Shown here one piece after another: positions 35,608 to 44,080 of a stretch of 64,000 nt of DNA. The stretch is from Bacillota bacterium (GTDB lineage: Bacteria; Bacillota; UBA4882; UBA10575). Made by a program: the position numbers and the translations under genes. The stretch is from NCBI GenBank assembly GCA_012837715.1, contig DUQR01000045.1, forward strand, positions 115,317 to 179,316, in the 5' to 3' direction. The notes beneath the pieces were generated by a model, which saw only the letters and a list, made by a program, of their open reading frames with translations, was not told the origin of the DNA and did no database searches. Position 1 is the stretch's first letter. Each line of letters starts with the position of its first letter.

Positions 35608-36052
35608 AATGATCATTGAGTAATTCTTTACTGAATATATGTTGGGTTTTTACTAAATCATACCCAAGGGCCTGATAAAATTTGTGCGCTTCCTCCCGTT
35701 TGATATTAGAACGTAGAAACACCCCGTTACAACCCTTTGCTTTGACCCATTGCTCAAAAGCTTCCACCAACATGCGGCCGATTCCCATCCTACGGTAGCC
35801 TTTTTCGACAACAAGGGCGGCAATTTCCCCCATAGGTTCCTGATAAAGCAGGGAATAAATATACCCATGGACCCAACCCACAATTTGCCTTTTCTCTACG
35901 GCGACAAAAACCACCTGCCCCTTGCTAAGGAGAAGAAGAAGCCGGTCTCTTACCTTTCCGGCTTCTTCTTTATGTCCTAATTGTAAAGCTAGATCAGCCA
36001 GGGCGGAAGCATCCTCGGGGGAGGCTTTTCTGATCTCAATCTGATTTGCCAT
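35606..36052 (-). CDS. GNAT family N-acetyltransferase
   Basis: The 148-residue protein is a single GNAT domain. The acetyl-CoA pyrophosphate loop is visible as EKGYRRMGIGRMLVEA (about residues 85-100), and the C-terminal FYQALGYD is the usual last strand-helix. The substrate is unknown; proteins of this size acetylate small amines or protein N-termini. It faces the small peptide gene and shares its terminator. Confidence 0.88.
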   Translation of the reverse strand: MANQIEIRKASPEDASALADLALQLGHKEEAGKVRDRLLLLLSKGQVVFVAVEKRQIVGWVHGYIYSLLYQEPMGEIAALVVEKGYRRMGIGRMLVEAFEQWVKAKGCNGVFLRSNIKREEAHKFYQALGYDLVKTQHIFSKELLNDH

Positions 36053-36250
36053 GTGCTCTCTCCATTCTCTAGTTCAGCTTAGTTTGTCGTTTCTTCATAC
36101 GACGGGATCCTTTTCTCGTTAATTTCGGCTCTACTCCTCCATATATCCTTCCCCATTAGCTTTTCCCTTAGGAACAACCTCCTCCGACAAAAAAACGATC
36201 CCCAGATTTGCCCTTTAGCGTTTCTGGTGGTAACCGGTGGGAGCGACTAC

Positions 36251-36742
36251 TTAGAATTTATACCCGATCCCGAGAGCAAACAAAACTTGATTTCCTTCTC
36301 CGAGATTTCCCCGCAAACCACCCCGGAGGTCAATATTTTGAGGAAGATTATATTTAAGTCCCAAATTATAAACAAAATTGACTTTACTGTTATTAATCGT
36401 AAAATCCAATTCACCCATCCCCGCCAGGTCTTTACTCAAGGCGGTCGCTCCGTTAAGACCGATATAAGGGGATGATTCGATCATTCCACCTAAAATCGCA
36501 ACGGAAGAATTCAATTCATATTTAAGACCAATTTTTACCTTGTCCTCCAAGGCCGCGCAGACTGCCAACTCATTAGTAAATCCAAACTCTCCACCAATGG
36601 CAATTTTACTGTCGCTTGCAATCAAGCCGTAGAACACACCGTGGTTTTTAGAAATCGACGGAGTAGTGAACCCCCAAGCGCTAGCTGGAATGGAAATCAT
36701 AATTAATGCCATCAGCAGAATCAGAATGGTTTTTTTCATCAT
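36251..36742 (-). CDS. Candidate outer-membrane beta-barrel protein
   Basis: A signal peptide (1-23, MMKKTILILLMALIM...SAWG) is followed by about 140 residues of alternating polar and nonpolar strands such as KIAIGGEFGF, KIGLKYEL and KVNFVYNLGLKY. The last strand, LFALGIGYKF, ends with Phe, the recognition signature for outer-membrane barrel insertion. No homologue is recognised by name. It suggests an eight-strand barrel and hence an outer membrane. Tandem ATGs follow GAGGAGAG. It lies alone between the acetyltransferase and DUF3267 genes. Confidence 0.6.
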   Translation of the reverse strand: MMKKTILILLMALIMISIPASAWGFTTPSISKNHGVFYGLIASDSKIAIGGEFGFTNELAVCAALEDKVKIGLKYELNSSVAILGGMIESSPYIGLNGATALSKDLAGMGELDFTINNSKVNFVYNLGLKYNLPQNIDLRGGLRGNLGEGNQVLFALGIGYKF

Positions 36743-36799
36743 GCAACACTCTCCTCATCTTTATAATCCCTTTAGGTTAATCTTAAATGGTCATACAGT

Positions 36800-37576
36800 C
36801 TAAAAGAGCAATAATTTTCCCTTCACCCCCTCAAAAGAAAATGTTCCGTAAGGACAGATCAACAAAGAAAATAATCTGGCCCCATATTTACCCACTAAAA
36901 ATCCGAAAAAAGCACATCCTACCAAGAATAAACTAAAAAGGATTACATATCCGAAGCCTTTGCCCAAAAATGTTTTCACATCGACGAGGGGTAAATCCAA
37001 GTCACTAACCTCTTTGTCGTTCTCTTTTCCCCGGTGATCAGCCGCTACTACCTTGATTCCGATTTTGGTAGGATGATCCACAATCAGGACATGGCCAGGA
37101 ATTTTTCTTGTCCACCAAAAGAGAATAAAATCCCAGGCGGCGCCACTGAACATGAACACTCCAAACCAAACCAAAGACCAGCGGCTAAAAAATAATCCGC
37201 ATAGTGGGGCGGCTATTCCTAAAACAAGACCGGGTAGAAGAATCCCAATCCGGTAAGCTTTCATTTTAAGCGGAACCCTACTATGGATAAATAGTATTCC
37301 CTTCGAAAGATAGAGCCCAAATCCAAGGTCGTTCCATGTAAGATCGCCACCGATCACCCATCCCAGGCCATGTAATAATTCATGCACCAGGAGCCCAAGG
37401 GCTAACAAGATAACTCCTTCCAAAAAGGAGACGATGTTAAAGTCCTTTAGCTTTAAGTCAAAAAGGATAAAGGCTGGAACGATATATAGAAAAACCCCAA
37501 TCAAGAGAAAGATCAAACCACCCAACATTACCTTTGGATTGTCCATCGCTAGCGACAAGTTGTCCGACTGTTTCAA
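36800..37576 (-). CDS. DUF3267-type membrane zinc metalloprotease-like protein
   Basis: The 258-residue protein has about six membrane segments. VHELLHGLGW carries an HExxH zinc site in the second or third segment, as in the DUF3267 family of putative site-2-like zincins. An NPxDG partner motif is not obvious, so proteolytic activity is unproven. A soluble insert (about 165-195) lies between segments. Function and neighbours give no further clue. Confidence 0.72.
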   Translation of the reverse strand: MKQSDNLSLAMDNPKVMLGGLIFLLIGVFLYIVPAFILFDLKLKDFNIVSFLEGVILLALGLLVHELLHGLGWVIGGDLTWNDLGFGLYLSKGILFIHSRVPLKMKAYRIGILLPGLVLGIAAPLCGLFFSRWSLVWFGVFMFSGAAWDFILFWWTRKIPGHVLIVDHPTKIGIKVVAADHRGKENDKEVSDLDLPLVDVKTFLGKGFGYVILFSLFLVGCAFFGFLVGKYGARLFSLLICPYGTFSFEGVKGKLLLF

Positions 37577-38069
37577 CTAGCTGCCCCCTTGCTGAACTTA
37601 ACGCATTACCCCATTAAATAAAGAGCTTGCCTTATCGCCCAGATCGATCATTCAGACCCGATCTATAGTGTTAGACTAATCTCAGCCAGGCTTTAATTTT
37701 GGGCAATGAATTATGCCCTTCTTTAATATATATATATTATCTAAATTTTACCGGATCGACAATATTATTTTCAAGGATTGTAGTAAAAAGTGTTATTATT
37801 ATTATTATTTCGTTTAATACAATAAACCCTTGATCCAAAGCCATTCTTTCCCTCTGCCCAGTCTTCTTGATTTTCCTCGTCTTTCGTCGGTACTTAATTC
37901 AAGGAATCAGCACCAGTGGGTTACAATGGTTTACAATGCCGAAAAAGGACTACTTTCCGTAGTCCCTTCTCTCCATTCTTTTCTACACCTTTTCTGCTTT
38001 TAATGCCCTTAACTTCCCAACGGTTCGGGTAAACAACGGGATACTTCTTTAAACTGGATCAGCCAGGCA
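37577..38069. other. AT-rich intergenic region
   Basis: This 493-base gap has a TA run near 37727-37739 and a short TTA microsatellite near 37793-37809. It also holds the rlmA terminator (37941-37965) and CAATGGTTTACAATG, a short direct repeat. Beyond these I see no gene or known element. Confidence 0.5.
37941..37965 (-). terminator. rlmA terminator
   Basis: GGACTAC (37947-37953) pairs with GTAGTCC (37959-37965); on the minus strand a TTTTTC tail follows. It is about 100 bases after the rlmA stop. Confidence 0.7.
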
Positions 38070-38966
38070 TCACTTACTCCCCACCAAGACATCAAAAGCA
38101 ACGGTGATACTTTGAAGACCGGCTTTGATAATCTCCTCAATCTGCTGGTGACTGGCATTCCAGGTTAAAGGGGTCATTTTCACCAGATGTTCGAGATTTT
38201 CCTCTTTTAAAAGGACTTTATAGCGAATCTGTTCTTGCCGAATCAGCCGAAAACTACCGCCAAAAAGTTTGATCACACTGTCATTGGTATATAATTCCTT
38301 GTCCGTTCCCTTATAGAGAATTTCCCGGAGTTCAATTAGATAATTACTGGCGGGAATAACTTTTATCAGAATTCCCCGGTCCTTTAAAACCCGCTTGAAT
38401 TCTCCATAATTGGCGGGCGAAAGAATATTGAGGACCACGTCAAATTGACCGTCTTGAAACGGGAGTTTGGTCAAATCAGCCACACACCAAATCATGTTCT
38501 GGTAATCCCTTGCCGCCAAGCGGATTCCTTCTTTAGAAAGATCAATCCCCACCCCAAGCAAGTCGTTAAGGCCTTTTTCATCTAAATCGATCATAATCTG
38601 GGCCAGATGGGAGCCTTCGCCGCAACCGGCATCCAAAAGGCTGGCTGTCGTCCAACCTTGCTCGGTACCAATCTCGAAAATTAGCGTGCTTATTTTATGG
38701 CGCATTGGATCAAAGAAACCACTGTCACTAATCACTTTGCGGGCGGCAAACAATTTTTTATCGTATTCGCTTTTCCCTTGTTTCATCAATAGATTAATAT
38801 GTCCTTGTTTCGCCAGGTCAAAATTATGTCCATCCCGGCAGAGCAGACTGTTTGTCCTGGTGACAACCATCTCTTTTTCACAGACCGGGCAGCGGAACAA
38901 CTCTTTGTTTCGCATAATTAACGCTTTGGCTACCTCAATCTTCCTCATCTCGTTATTCGGCAACAT
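38070..38966 (-). CDS. rlmA: 23S rRNA (guanine-N1)-methyltransferase, RlmA family
   Basis: RlmA enzymes methylate G745 or G748 in 23S rRNA helix 35. The N-terminal zinc motif is FRCPVC plus LLCRDGHNFD, a CxxC...CxxxH set. The SAM-binding DAGCGEGSH and the LNILSPANYGEF segment in place of the usual FxPxxxxE region follow. Length is 298 residues, about 20 longer at the N-terminus than usual. CGGAGAA precedes ATG 38966. Some members give tylosin/mycinamicin resistance, but that is not implied here. Confidence 0.88.
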   Translation of the reverse strand: MLPNNEMRKIEVAKALIMRNKELFRCPVCEKEMVVTRTNSLLCRDGHNFDLAKQGHINLLMKQGKSEYDKKLFAARKVISDSGFFDPMRHKISTLIFEIGTEQGWTTASLLDAGCGEGSHLAQIMIDLDEKGLNDLLGVGIDLSKEGIRLAARDYQNMIWCVADLTKLPFQDGQFDVVLNILSPANYGEFKRVLKDRGILIKVIPASNYLIELREILYKGTDKELYTNDSVIKLFGGSFRLIRQEQIRYKVLLKEENLEHLVKMTPLTWNASHQQIEEIIKAGLQSITVAFDVLVGSK

Positions 38967-39358
38967 TTCTCCGTTCCAACCTCCCGTTTTGCCTAATCTT
39001 CACCAACTATTAACAATACCGTAACATCAAACAGATAGTATAAATAAGGAATGGACTTGTTAAGAAAACAAACTGAATTTCCATAATTAGCGACTTATGT
39101 TCTTCTTCGCCAGCGGCTCCTTTTTTCCTGTTTAAGTTCGCCTTTTTCAATTGCTATACTGTAAGGATTTTACATAATCACCAAATAGCCCTTCCTTAAA
39201 TATAGCATTTTCCGTTATTACCAAATAAAAAAAGCTTCCGCTACAATATATAGTTTTCAGCTTAGATCAGGCGCTCAATATATTGTGCCGAATTGTTAAA
39301 GCGAAGTACAACGCAGAAAGCCCGCACCTAAGAAACCGCAAAAAGAAGGTCTTCAATC
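38967..39358. other. Divergent intergenic region with repeat E
   Basis: This 392-base gap separates rlmA and the HisJ-like gene. It contains repeat E (39231-39323) and a possible plus-strand promoter: TTAAGT (39132-39137), 17 bp, TATACT (39155-39160). No open frame is convincing. Confidence 0.5.
39231..39323. repeat. Dispersed intergenic repeat, copy E
   Basis: Copy E is nearly full length. TCAATATATTGT, then ATTGTTAAAGCGAAGTACAA, aligns with the reverse of copy A. TACAATATATAGTTTTCA is identical in copy C. Its AGCTTAGATCAGG centre is shared with copy D. Confidence 0.65.
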
Positions 39359-40228
39359 ATGAAAAAAACCGATTACCACATCCATCCCAATTATTCGATT
39401 GACGCCGTTCCCTTCTCAATCCAGGCCTATTGTACAAAAGCGGTAAAGTTAAAACTGGAGGAGATTTGTTTCACGACGCATGTGGAAATCGATCCGGTCC
39501 GGCGGGAACTCGATAATTTTGTGGCCGTAAATGGGGAAAGATTATCCGTCTGGGATTTTACTTGGCTTGACTGTTATTTTACGGAATTAGCCCAAGCCCA
39601 GGAAAGATTTAAAGGCGCCAAGCTCCGGATTAAAGCCGGCTTGGAGGTTGGTTATTGCCCGGGCCAGGAAAAAGCAATCGAGCGGATTGTCAACAATTAC
39701 CCCTTTGATTTCGTCCTCGGCGCCATTCACTGCCTTAACCATATCTCCATTTCATCCAAACAAGAGAGTCCCCTCTATTTTCAGGACTGTACGCTGAATA
39801 ATCTGCGCCGCGACTATTTCAGTACTCTGCAGGCGGCGGTAGAATCAGACCTTTTTGATTGTATTGCCCATCTCGATCTCTACCGCCGATACGGCTTGAT
39901 TCATCTAGGACCTGAAGTTATGACCATCCACCGGGAGATGATTGAACCTATCTTGAGCCGAATGGCAAAACAGGGTATGGGTTTAGAGATTAATACATCC
40001 AGTTATCGGCGGGGGTTAAAAGAATTCCATCCCACCAAAGAAATATTACGTTTGGCGGTCCAAGCCGGAATTAGCGTTTTTACTGTTGGCTCCGATGCTC
40101 ATACCCTATGCGAACTGGGCGATAATATAGAAGCCGCCTTGCTTTTATTGAAAGAGTATAACCTAAACAACCACATTTTTACCCAAAGACAGGCTCATGT
40201 CTTCCCCTTTTCCGCAGCTAATTCCTAG
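39359..40228 (+). CDS. PHP-domain histidinol-phosphatase (HisJ/HisK type)
   Basis: The 289-residue PHP phosphoesterase starts with DYHIHPNYSID, has TTHVEID, an EVGY metal ligand region, GAIHCL, and SDAHT near the end. These match the metal ligands of HisK-type histidinol-phosphate phosphatase, which makes histidinol. The his operon in this window lacks a phosphatase domain in HisB (only IGPD), so this gene is a good candidate for that step, though it is unlinked by 11 kb. AGAAGG lies 9 nt before the ATG. The stop overlaps that of the acetyltransferase on the other strand by 4 bases. Confidence 0.78.
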   Translation: MKKTDYHIHPNYSIDAVPFSIQAYCTKAVKLKLEEICFTTHVEIDPVRRELDNFVAVNGERLSVWDFTWLDCYFTELAQAQERFKGAKLRIKAGLEVGYCPGQEKAIERIVNNYPFDFVLGAIHCLNHISISSKQESPLYFQDCTLNNLRRDYFSTLQAAVESDLFDCIAHLDLYRRYGLIHLGPEVMTIHREMIEPILSRMAKQGMGLEINTSSYRRGLKEFHPTKEILRLAVQAGISVFTVGSDAHTLCELGDNIEAALLLLKEYNLNNHIFTQRQAHVFPFSAANS

Positions 40229-40731
40229 TTTGGTGGAGGTAGTATTTTTTGAAAGACTACAATATCAAGCCAACGCCCGAACTTCCAGCCCACTTCCGAA
40301 AAGTGAGCGCATTTCTGGTACCCGTTCTTGGTAAACAACTTAATACTAGGCTCATTTTCCGCACAGACCGTAGCGATCAGGGCATGAAACCCTTTCTCTT
40401 GGGCTACCCTTTCGATATACCGGAGCGCAGCATTACCAATCCCCTTACCGGTGGCCTCACTCTTTAGATAGATGGTAATCTCCCCGGTCCGCTTGTAGGC
40501 TTCTCTCTTCTTATACTGGGTTAATAGTACATAACCGCAGATCTTACCTTCAACTTTTATCACATTGGTTTCATATTGGGGATCGTTAAAAAAAACTAGT
40601 TGGCCCATTTCCTCCTCTGTTAATACCTTGACATGAAAAGTCGCGGTTGTATTCAGGACATAATAATTATAGATTGCCAATAACGCGGAAATATCCTCTG
40701 CTTTTATTTTTGCCAATTCAACCTTTTCCAT
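40225..40731 (-). CDS. GNAT family N-acetyltransferase, Pat-like
   Basis: The 168-residue protein resembles the phosphinothricin acetyltransferase (Pat/YwnH) group: IYNYYVLNTTATFHV at the N-terminus and the AcCoA loop SEATGKGIGNAALRY. CAENEPSIKLFTKNGYQ is the C-terminal part of the fold. The substrate is unknown; many such enzymes act on methionine sulfone or sulfoximine. ATG 40731 is chosen for AAGGAAGGG upstream. It sits between two PHP-domain genes with no evident link. Confidence 0.83.
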   Translation of the reverse strand: MEKVELAKIKAEDISALLAIYNYYVLNTTATFHVKVLTEEEMGQLVFFNDPQYETNVIKVEGKICGYVLLTQYKKREAYKRTGEITIYLKSEATGKGIGNAALRYIERVAQEKGFHALIATVCAENEPSIKLFTKNGYQKCAHFSEVGWKFGRWLDIVVFQKILPPPN

Positions 40732-40987
40732 ACTTTTCCCTTCCTTAGCATTACTTGAATTGAGCGCAAATACTCTCGTCGCTCTACTTATCACTCGCTT
40801 ATGAATGATTACTTTTACCCGCTATATCCAACCACGGCCAGAGGCGTTCTCCATATGACTTGCCTCCTTCCGCCAAGTACCCTTATTGTAACTAGCTTTA
40901 ATTTTTCATTACTTAATTGCACAGGCGGTAGCCAACGGGGGCAACGACCCATATAAGAACGAATCAGCTTGCTTTGAGGTGATCGAA

Positions 40988-42733
40988 TTGGGCAAACACG
41001 AGCTAGCCCGGATATTTAACGCCATCGGGACGCTTTTGGAAGTCAGGGGAGAAAACCCTTTTAAAGTGCGTACTTACTATAAAGCAGCCCGTACTCTTGA
41101 GCGGCTGACCGAAGATCTAGAGAAACTGATCCAAGAAGACCGGCTCAAAGAGATTCCCGGTTTCGGCACAGCGCTAATCGGAAAAACGCTTGAGTGGAAA
41201 AATACCGGAACCATCAATTATTATGAAGAACTGCTCCAAAGCACCCCGCCGGGGTTATTAGAACTCTTACGCGTTCCCGGTCTCGGACCAAAGAAAATAG
41301 CCACCTTAACTTCGGCCTTGTCCCTTACCAACCTGGAGATGCTGGAAGAAGCCTGCCGGGAGAATAAATTAATCGGTCTTCCCGGTTTCGGACCAAAAAC
41401 CAAGGAAAAAATTGCCGCCGGAATCCAATTCCTCAAAAAACAGCGCAATTATTTTTTATGGGAAGAGGGCATGGAATGGGCTTTGCGCCTCCAAGAACAG
41501 CTAGCAGCCCAGTCAATGGTCAGCCAAGTCGAGGTTGCTGGCGACCTGCGCCGTTGTTTACCGGTTGCCGATCGTATTGATTTAGTAGCCGCCGCCACCG
41601 ACCCGGCAGCGGCAAAGGCCTATTTTAGCGGTCTCGCGCCTAACCAGAACCGAAAGGGCGACGAATGTTTCCCTGACGGAACCGGTGAAAACTTCATCGT
41701 TTTACCGAATAATATGCGGGTGCGTCTAGCCGTAGTTCCGCCGGAGGAATTCGCCACTACTCTTCTTCATTATACCGGGAGTCGCCCCCATAACCAAGGC
41801 TTAAGTCGTCACGCCGAAAACAACGGATTTACCCTCCGTAAAGATGGACTCTTCAGCGGCGAAGAACTGATCCCCTGTCGAAAAGAGGCGGACCTTTACC
41901 GCCACTTAGGACTGGCTTATATTCCACCCGAACTCCGGGAAGACCTTGGTGAATTAAAAGTTGCTGCCGACGGCCAACTGCCCGAACTCATTCAGCCGGA
42001 AGAGATCCAAGGCTTGTTCCATGTCCATACCACTTATAGCGATGGTCTGAACACCCTGCGTGAAATGGTCGAAGGCGCGATCAGCCGTGGTTACCATTAT
42101 CTCGGAATCGCTGACCACAGCCAAAACGCCTATTACGCCCATGGACTTAAAAAAGTAGCTTTAGAGGAACAATGGGCCGAAATTGAACAGCTAAACCAAG
42201 AATTCCCCCATTTTATAATCTTTAAGGGAATCGAAGCCGACATTTTACCTTCGGGAGAATTGGACTATGACCCGGAGACCTTAGCCCAATTTGATTTTGT
42301 GATTGGTTCGATCCATAGTCATTTCCGGATGGATGAAGCCGAAATGACCACCCGTCTCCTTAAAGCTTTGGACAATCCCTACTTAACGATGCTAGGCCAC
42401 CCGACTGGCCGGATCTTACTAACCCGTCCAGGCTACAAGGTTAATCTCGAAGCAATCCTCCAAAAAGCAGCTGAAAAGGGAACCATTATTGAATTTAACG
42501 CCAATCCATACCGCTTAGATCTGGACTGGCGCTGGTGTCGGCGGGCCAAAGAACTAGGAGTTACCATCGCCATTAATCCCGACGCCCATACGGTTGCCGA
42601 GTTGGATCTGGCCCGGACCAGTCTGCCGGTGGCCCGGAAGGGGTGGTTGGAAAAGGCCGATGTCTTTAACACCAAAACTGCTGGCGAATTAAGGGCTTTC
42701 TTCGCTCGTATAAATAATTTGAACATTTCTTAA
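40988..42733 (+). CDS. PolX-like protein with degenerate polymerase and intact PHP domain
   Basis: The layout is that of bacterial PolX: 8-kDa helix-hairpin-helix region (1-90; GFGTALIGKT and PGLGPKKIATL), polymerase core (about 150-315), then PHP domain (about 343-580). The PHP metal residues are present: FHVHTTYSDG, ADHSQ, EADILPSGE, GSIHSHF, GHPTGR and NPDAHT. The polymerase site is altered. The DxD pair reads R196-I-D198 and the third Asp is R246 (MRVRLAVV for VxVDLRVV). DNA synthesis is therefore unlikely, while 3'-5' exonuclease or AP-type activity may remain. TTG 40988 is chosen for GAGGTGATC upstream. Confidence 0.88.
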   Translation: MGKHELARIFNAIGTLLEVRGENPFKVRTYYKAARTLERLTEDLEKLIQEDRLKEIPGFGTALIGKTLEWKNTGTINYYEELLQSTPPGLLELLRVPGLGPKKIATLTSALSLTNLEMLEEACRENKLIGLPGFGPKTKEKIAAGIQFLKKQRNYFLWEEGMEWALRLQEQLAAQSMVSQVEVAGDLRRCLPVADRIDLVAAATDPAAAKAYFSGLAPNQNRKGDECFPDGTGENFIVLPNNMRVRLAVVPPEEFATTLLHYTGSRPHNQGLSRHAENNGFTLRKDGLFSGEELIPCRKEADLYRHLGLAYIPPELREDLGELKVAADGQLPELIQPEEIQGLFHVHTTYSDGLNTLREMVEGAISRGYHYLGIADHSQNAYYAHGLKKVALEEQWAEIEQLNQEFPHFIIFKGIEADILPSGELDYDPETLAQFDFVIGSIHSHFRMDEAEMTTRLLKALDNPYLTMLGHPTGRILLTRPGYKVNLEAILQKAAEKGTIIEFNANPYRLDLDWRWCRRAKELGVTIAINPDAHTVAELDLARTSLPVARKGWLEKADVFNTKTAGELRAFFARINNLNIS

Positions 42734-42815
42734 AATATATGCTGCAAAGGGCAAACATTTCCGGTACAATAATAATATGTTTCATTTTAATGAATACAGA
42801 GGTGTTAGTAAAGGG

Positions 42816-43892
42816 ATGAAGATGATTTTTCGTTGGTTCCCTGGCGGAGATGACAGTGTAACCCTTGAACAGATTAAACAAATACCTGGGGTTAGTGGAA
42901 TCGCAACCTGCCTACCCGATATTCCTGTTGGTGAAGTATGGCCTTTGGAACGTTTAGTTCCCTTAAAAAAGGAGATAAACCAAGCCGGACTTGAAGTTGA
43001 AGTGATCGAAAGCGTAAATATCCACGAGGACATTAAAAAGGGTCTTCCCACCCGGGACCGTTATCTTGAAAACTACATAAAAACCCTAGCCAACTTAGCC
43101 CAGATTGGAATAAAGTGTTTATGTTATAATTTTATGCCCGTCGTCGATTGGGTCCGAAGTGACCTGGCGGCACCATTATCCGATGGTAGCACCGTTATGT
43201 CTTATCGGCATGCACAAGTCTTAAAATTGAACCCGGCCAAAATGGCCGATGCAATGTTTAGCCAAGCCCGGGGTTATTCCCTTCCCGGTTGGGAGCCGCA
43301 ACGACTAGCGGCGATGGCCGCGGACATCGATTTTTATCAAAGCTTGACCCTGGAGGCTTATTGGGCCAACTTAAAGTATTTTTTGGATGCCGTTATCCCC
43401 CATGCCGAAAAATATGGGATTAAAATGGCAATCCACCCGGACGACCCGCCCTGGCCCCTTTACGGTCTCCCAAAGCTCATTACCGATGTCGATCATATCC
43501 GTACCTTTCTCTCCTTACACGACAGCGTATATAACGGTCTGACCCTCTGTACCGGCTCCCTTGGGGCTAACCCGGATAATGAGCTTCCGGCCCTGATTCG
43601 CGAATTTACCGCCCAGGGCAGGGTTCATTTTGCCCACATTAGAAACGTTAAACGTCACTCTTCCCGGGATTTTGACGAATGCGCCCACCTTAGTTCCCAC
43701 GGTGATTTAGATATGTTTGCCATTGTCAAAGCCTTTCACGACAGTGGTTTCAACGGTTACATCCGCCCGGACCACGGGCGCATGATCTGGGGAGAGAAAG
43801 CCCGACCGGGGTATGGTCTTTATGACCGGGCGCTCGGCGCCAGTTACCTTCTGGGGCTCTGGGAAGCCATTGCCAAGATGAAACATAACTAA
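42816..43892 (+). CDS. uxuA: Mannonate dehydratase
   Basis: UxuA dehydrates D-mannonate to 2-keto-3-deoxygluconate in glucuronate breakdown. The start MKMIFRWFPGGDDSVTLEQI and IPGVSGIA are family hallmarks. Later AIHPDDPP, CTGSLG, HFAHIRNVK and RPDHGRMIWGE give the metal-binding and active-site residues. The length from 42816 is 358 residues. ATG 42816 is chosen for homology; ATG 42822 behind AAAGGG is a close alternative. uxuB follows after 188 bases that hold repeat D. Confidence 0.94.
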   Translation: MKMIFRWFPGGDDSVTLEQIKQIPGVSGIATCLPDIPVGEVWPLERLVPLKKEINQAGLEVEVIESVNIHEDIKKGLPTRDRYLENYIKTLANLAQIGIKCLCYNFMPVVDWVRSDLAAPLSDGSTVMSYRHAQVLKLNPAKMADAMFSQARGYSLPGWEPQRLAAMAADIDFYQSLTLEAYWANLKYFLDAVIPHAEKYGIKMAIHPDDPPWPLYGLPKLITDVDHIRTFLSLHDSVYNGLTLCTGSLGANPDNELPALIREFTAQGRVHFAHIRNVKRHSSRDFDECAHLSSHGDLDMFAIVKAFHDSGFNGYIRPDHGRMIWGEKARPGYGLYDRALGASYLLGLWEAIAKMKHN

Positions 43893-43985
43893 TAACAGAC
43901 AGTGCTCACAATGGACTACCCGCGCAACGCAGTGATGAAAATTACGACCAAGCGCTATTTTCTAGCTATTAACTATAAAAAAACA

Positions 43986-44058
43986 TAGGCTTTTTACAAT
44001 GTAGTGTTTAGCTTGAATCAGGTGAGCAATAATTAAGGGACTACGTAAAAAAGCCTGA
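43986..44058. repeat. Dispersed intergenic repeat, short copy D
   Basis: This 73-bp element between uxuA and uxuB has strong inverted ends: AGGCTTTTTACAATGTAGT on the left and, reversed, AGGCTTTTTTACGTAGTC on the right. The centre AGCTTGAATCAGGTGAGCAA matches copy E. It would form a long hairpin in the uxuA-uxuB transcript. Confidence 0.6.
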
Positions 44059-44080
44059 CGACGAGAGGGGTGGAGACAAA

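Noticed and set aside
37727..37810. TA and TTA runs as a possible origin or phase-variable tract
   Set aside because: Short simple repeats in an AT-rich gap with no DnaA-box cluster or nearby coding frame.
42433..42726. Antisense frames inside polX and other long genes
   Set aside because: They are shadows of well-supported genes, without ribosome sites or recognisable motifs.
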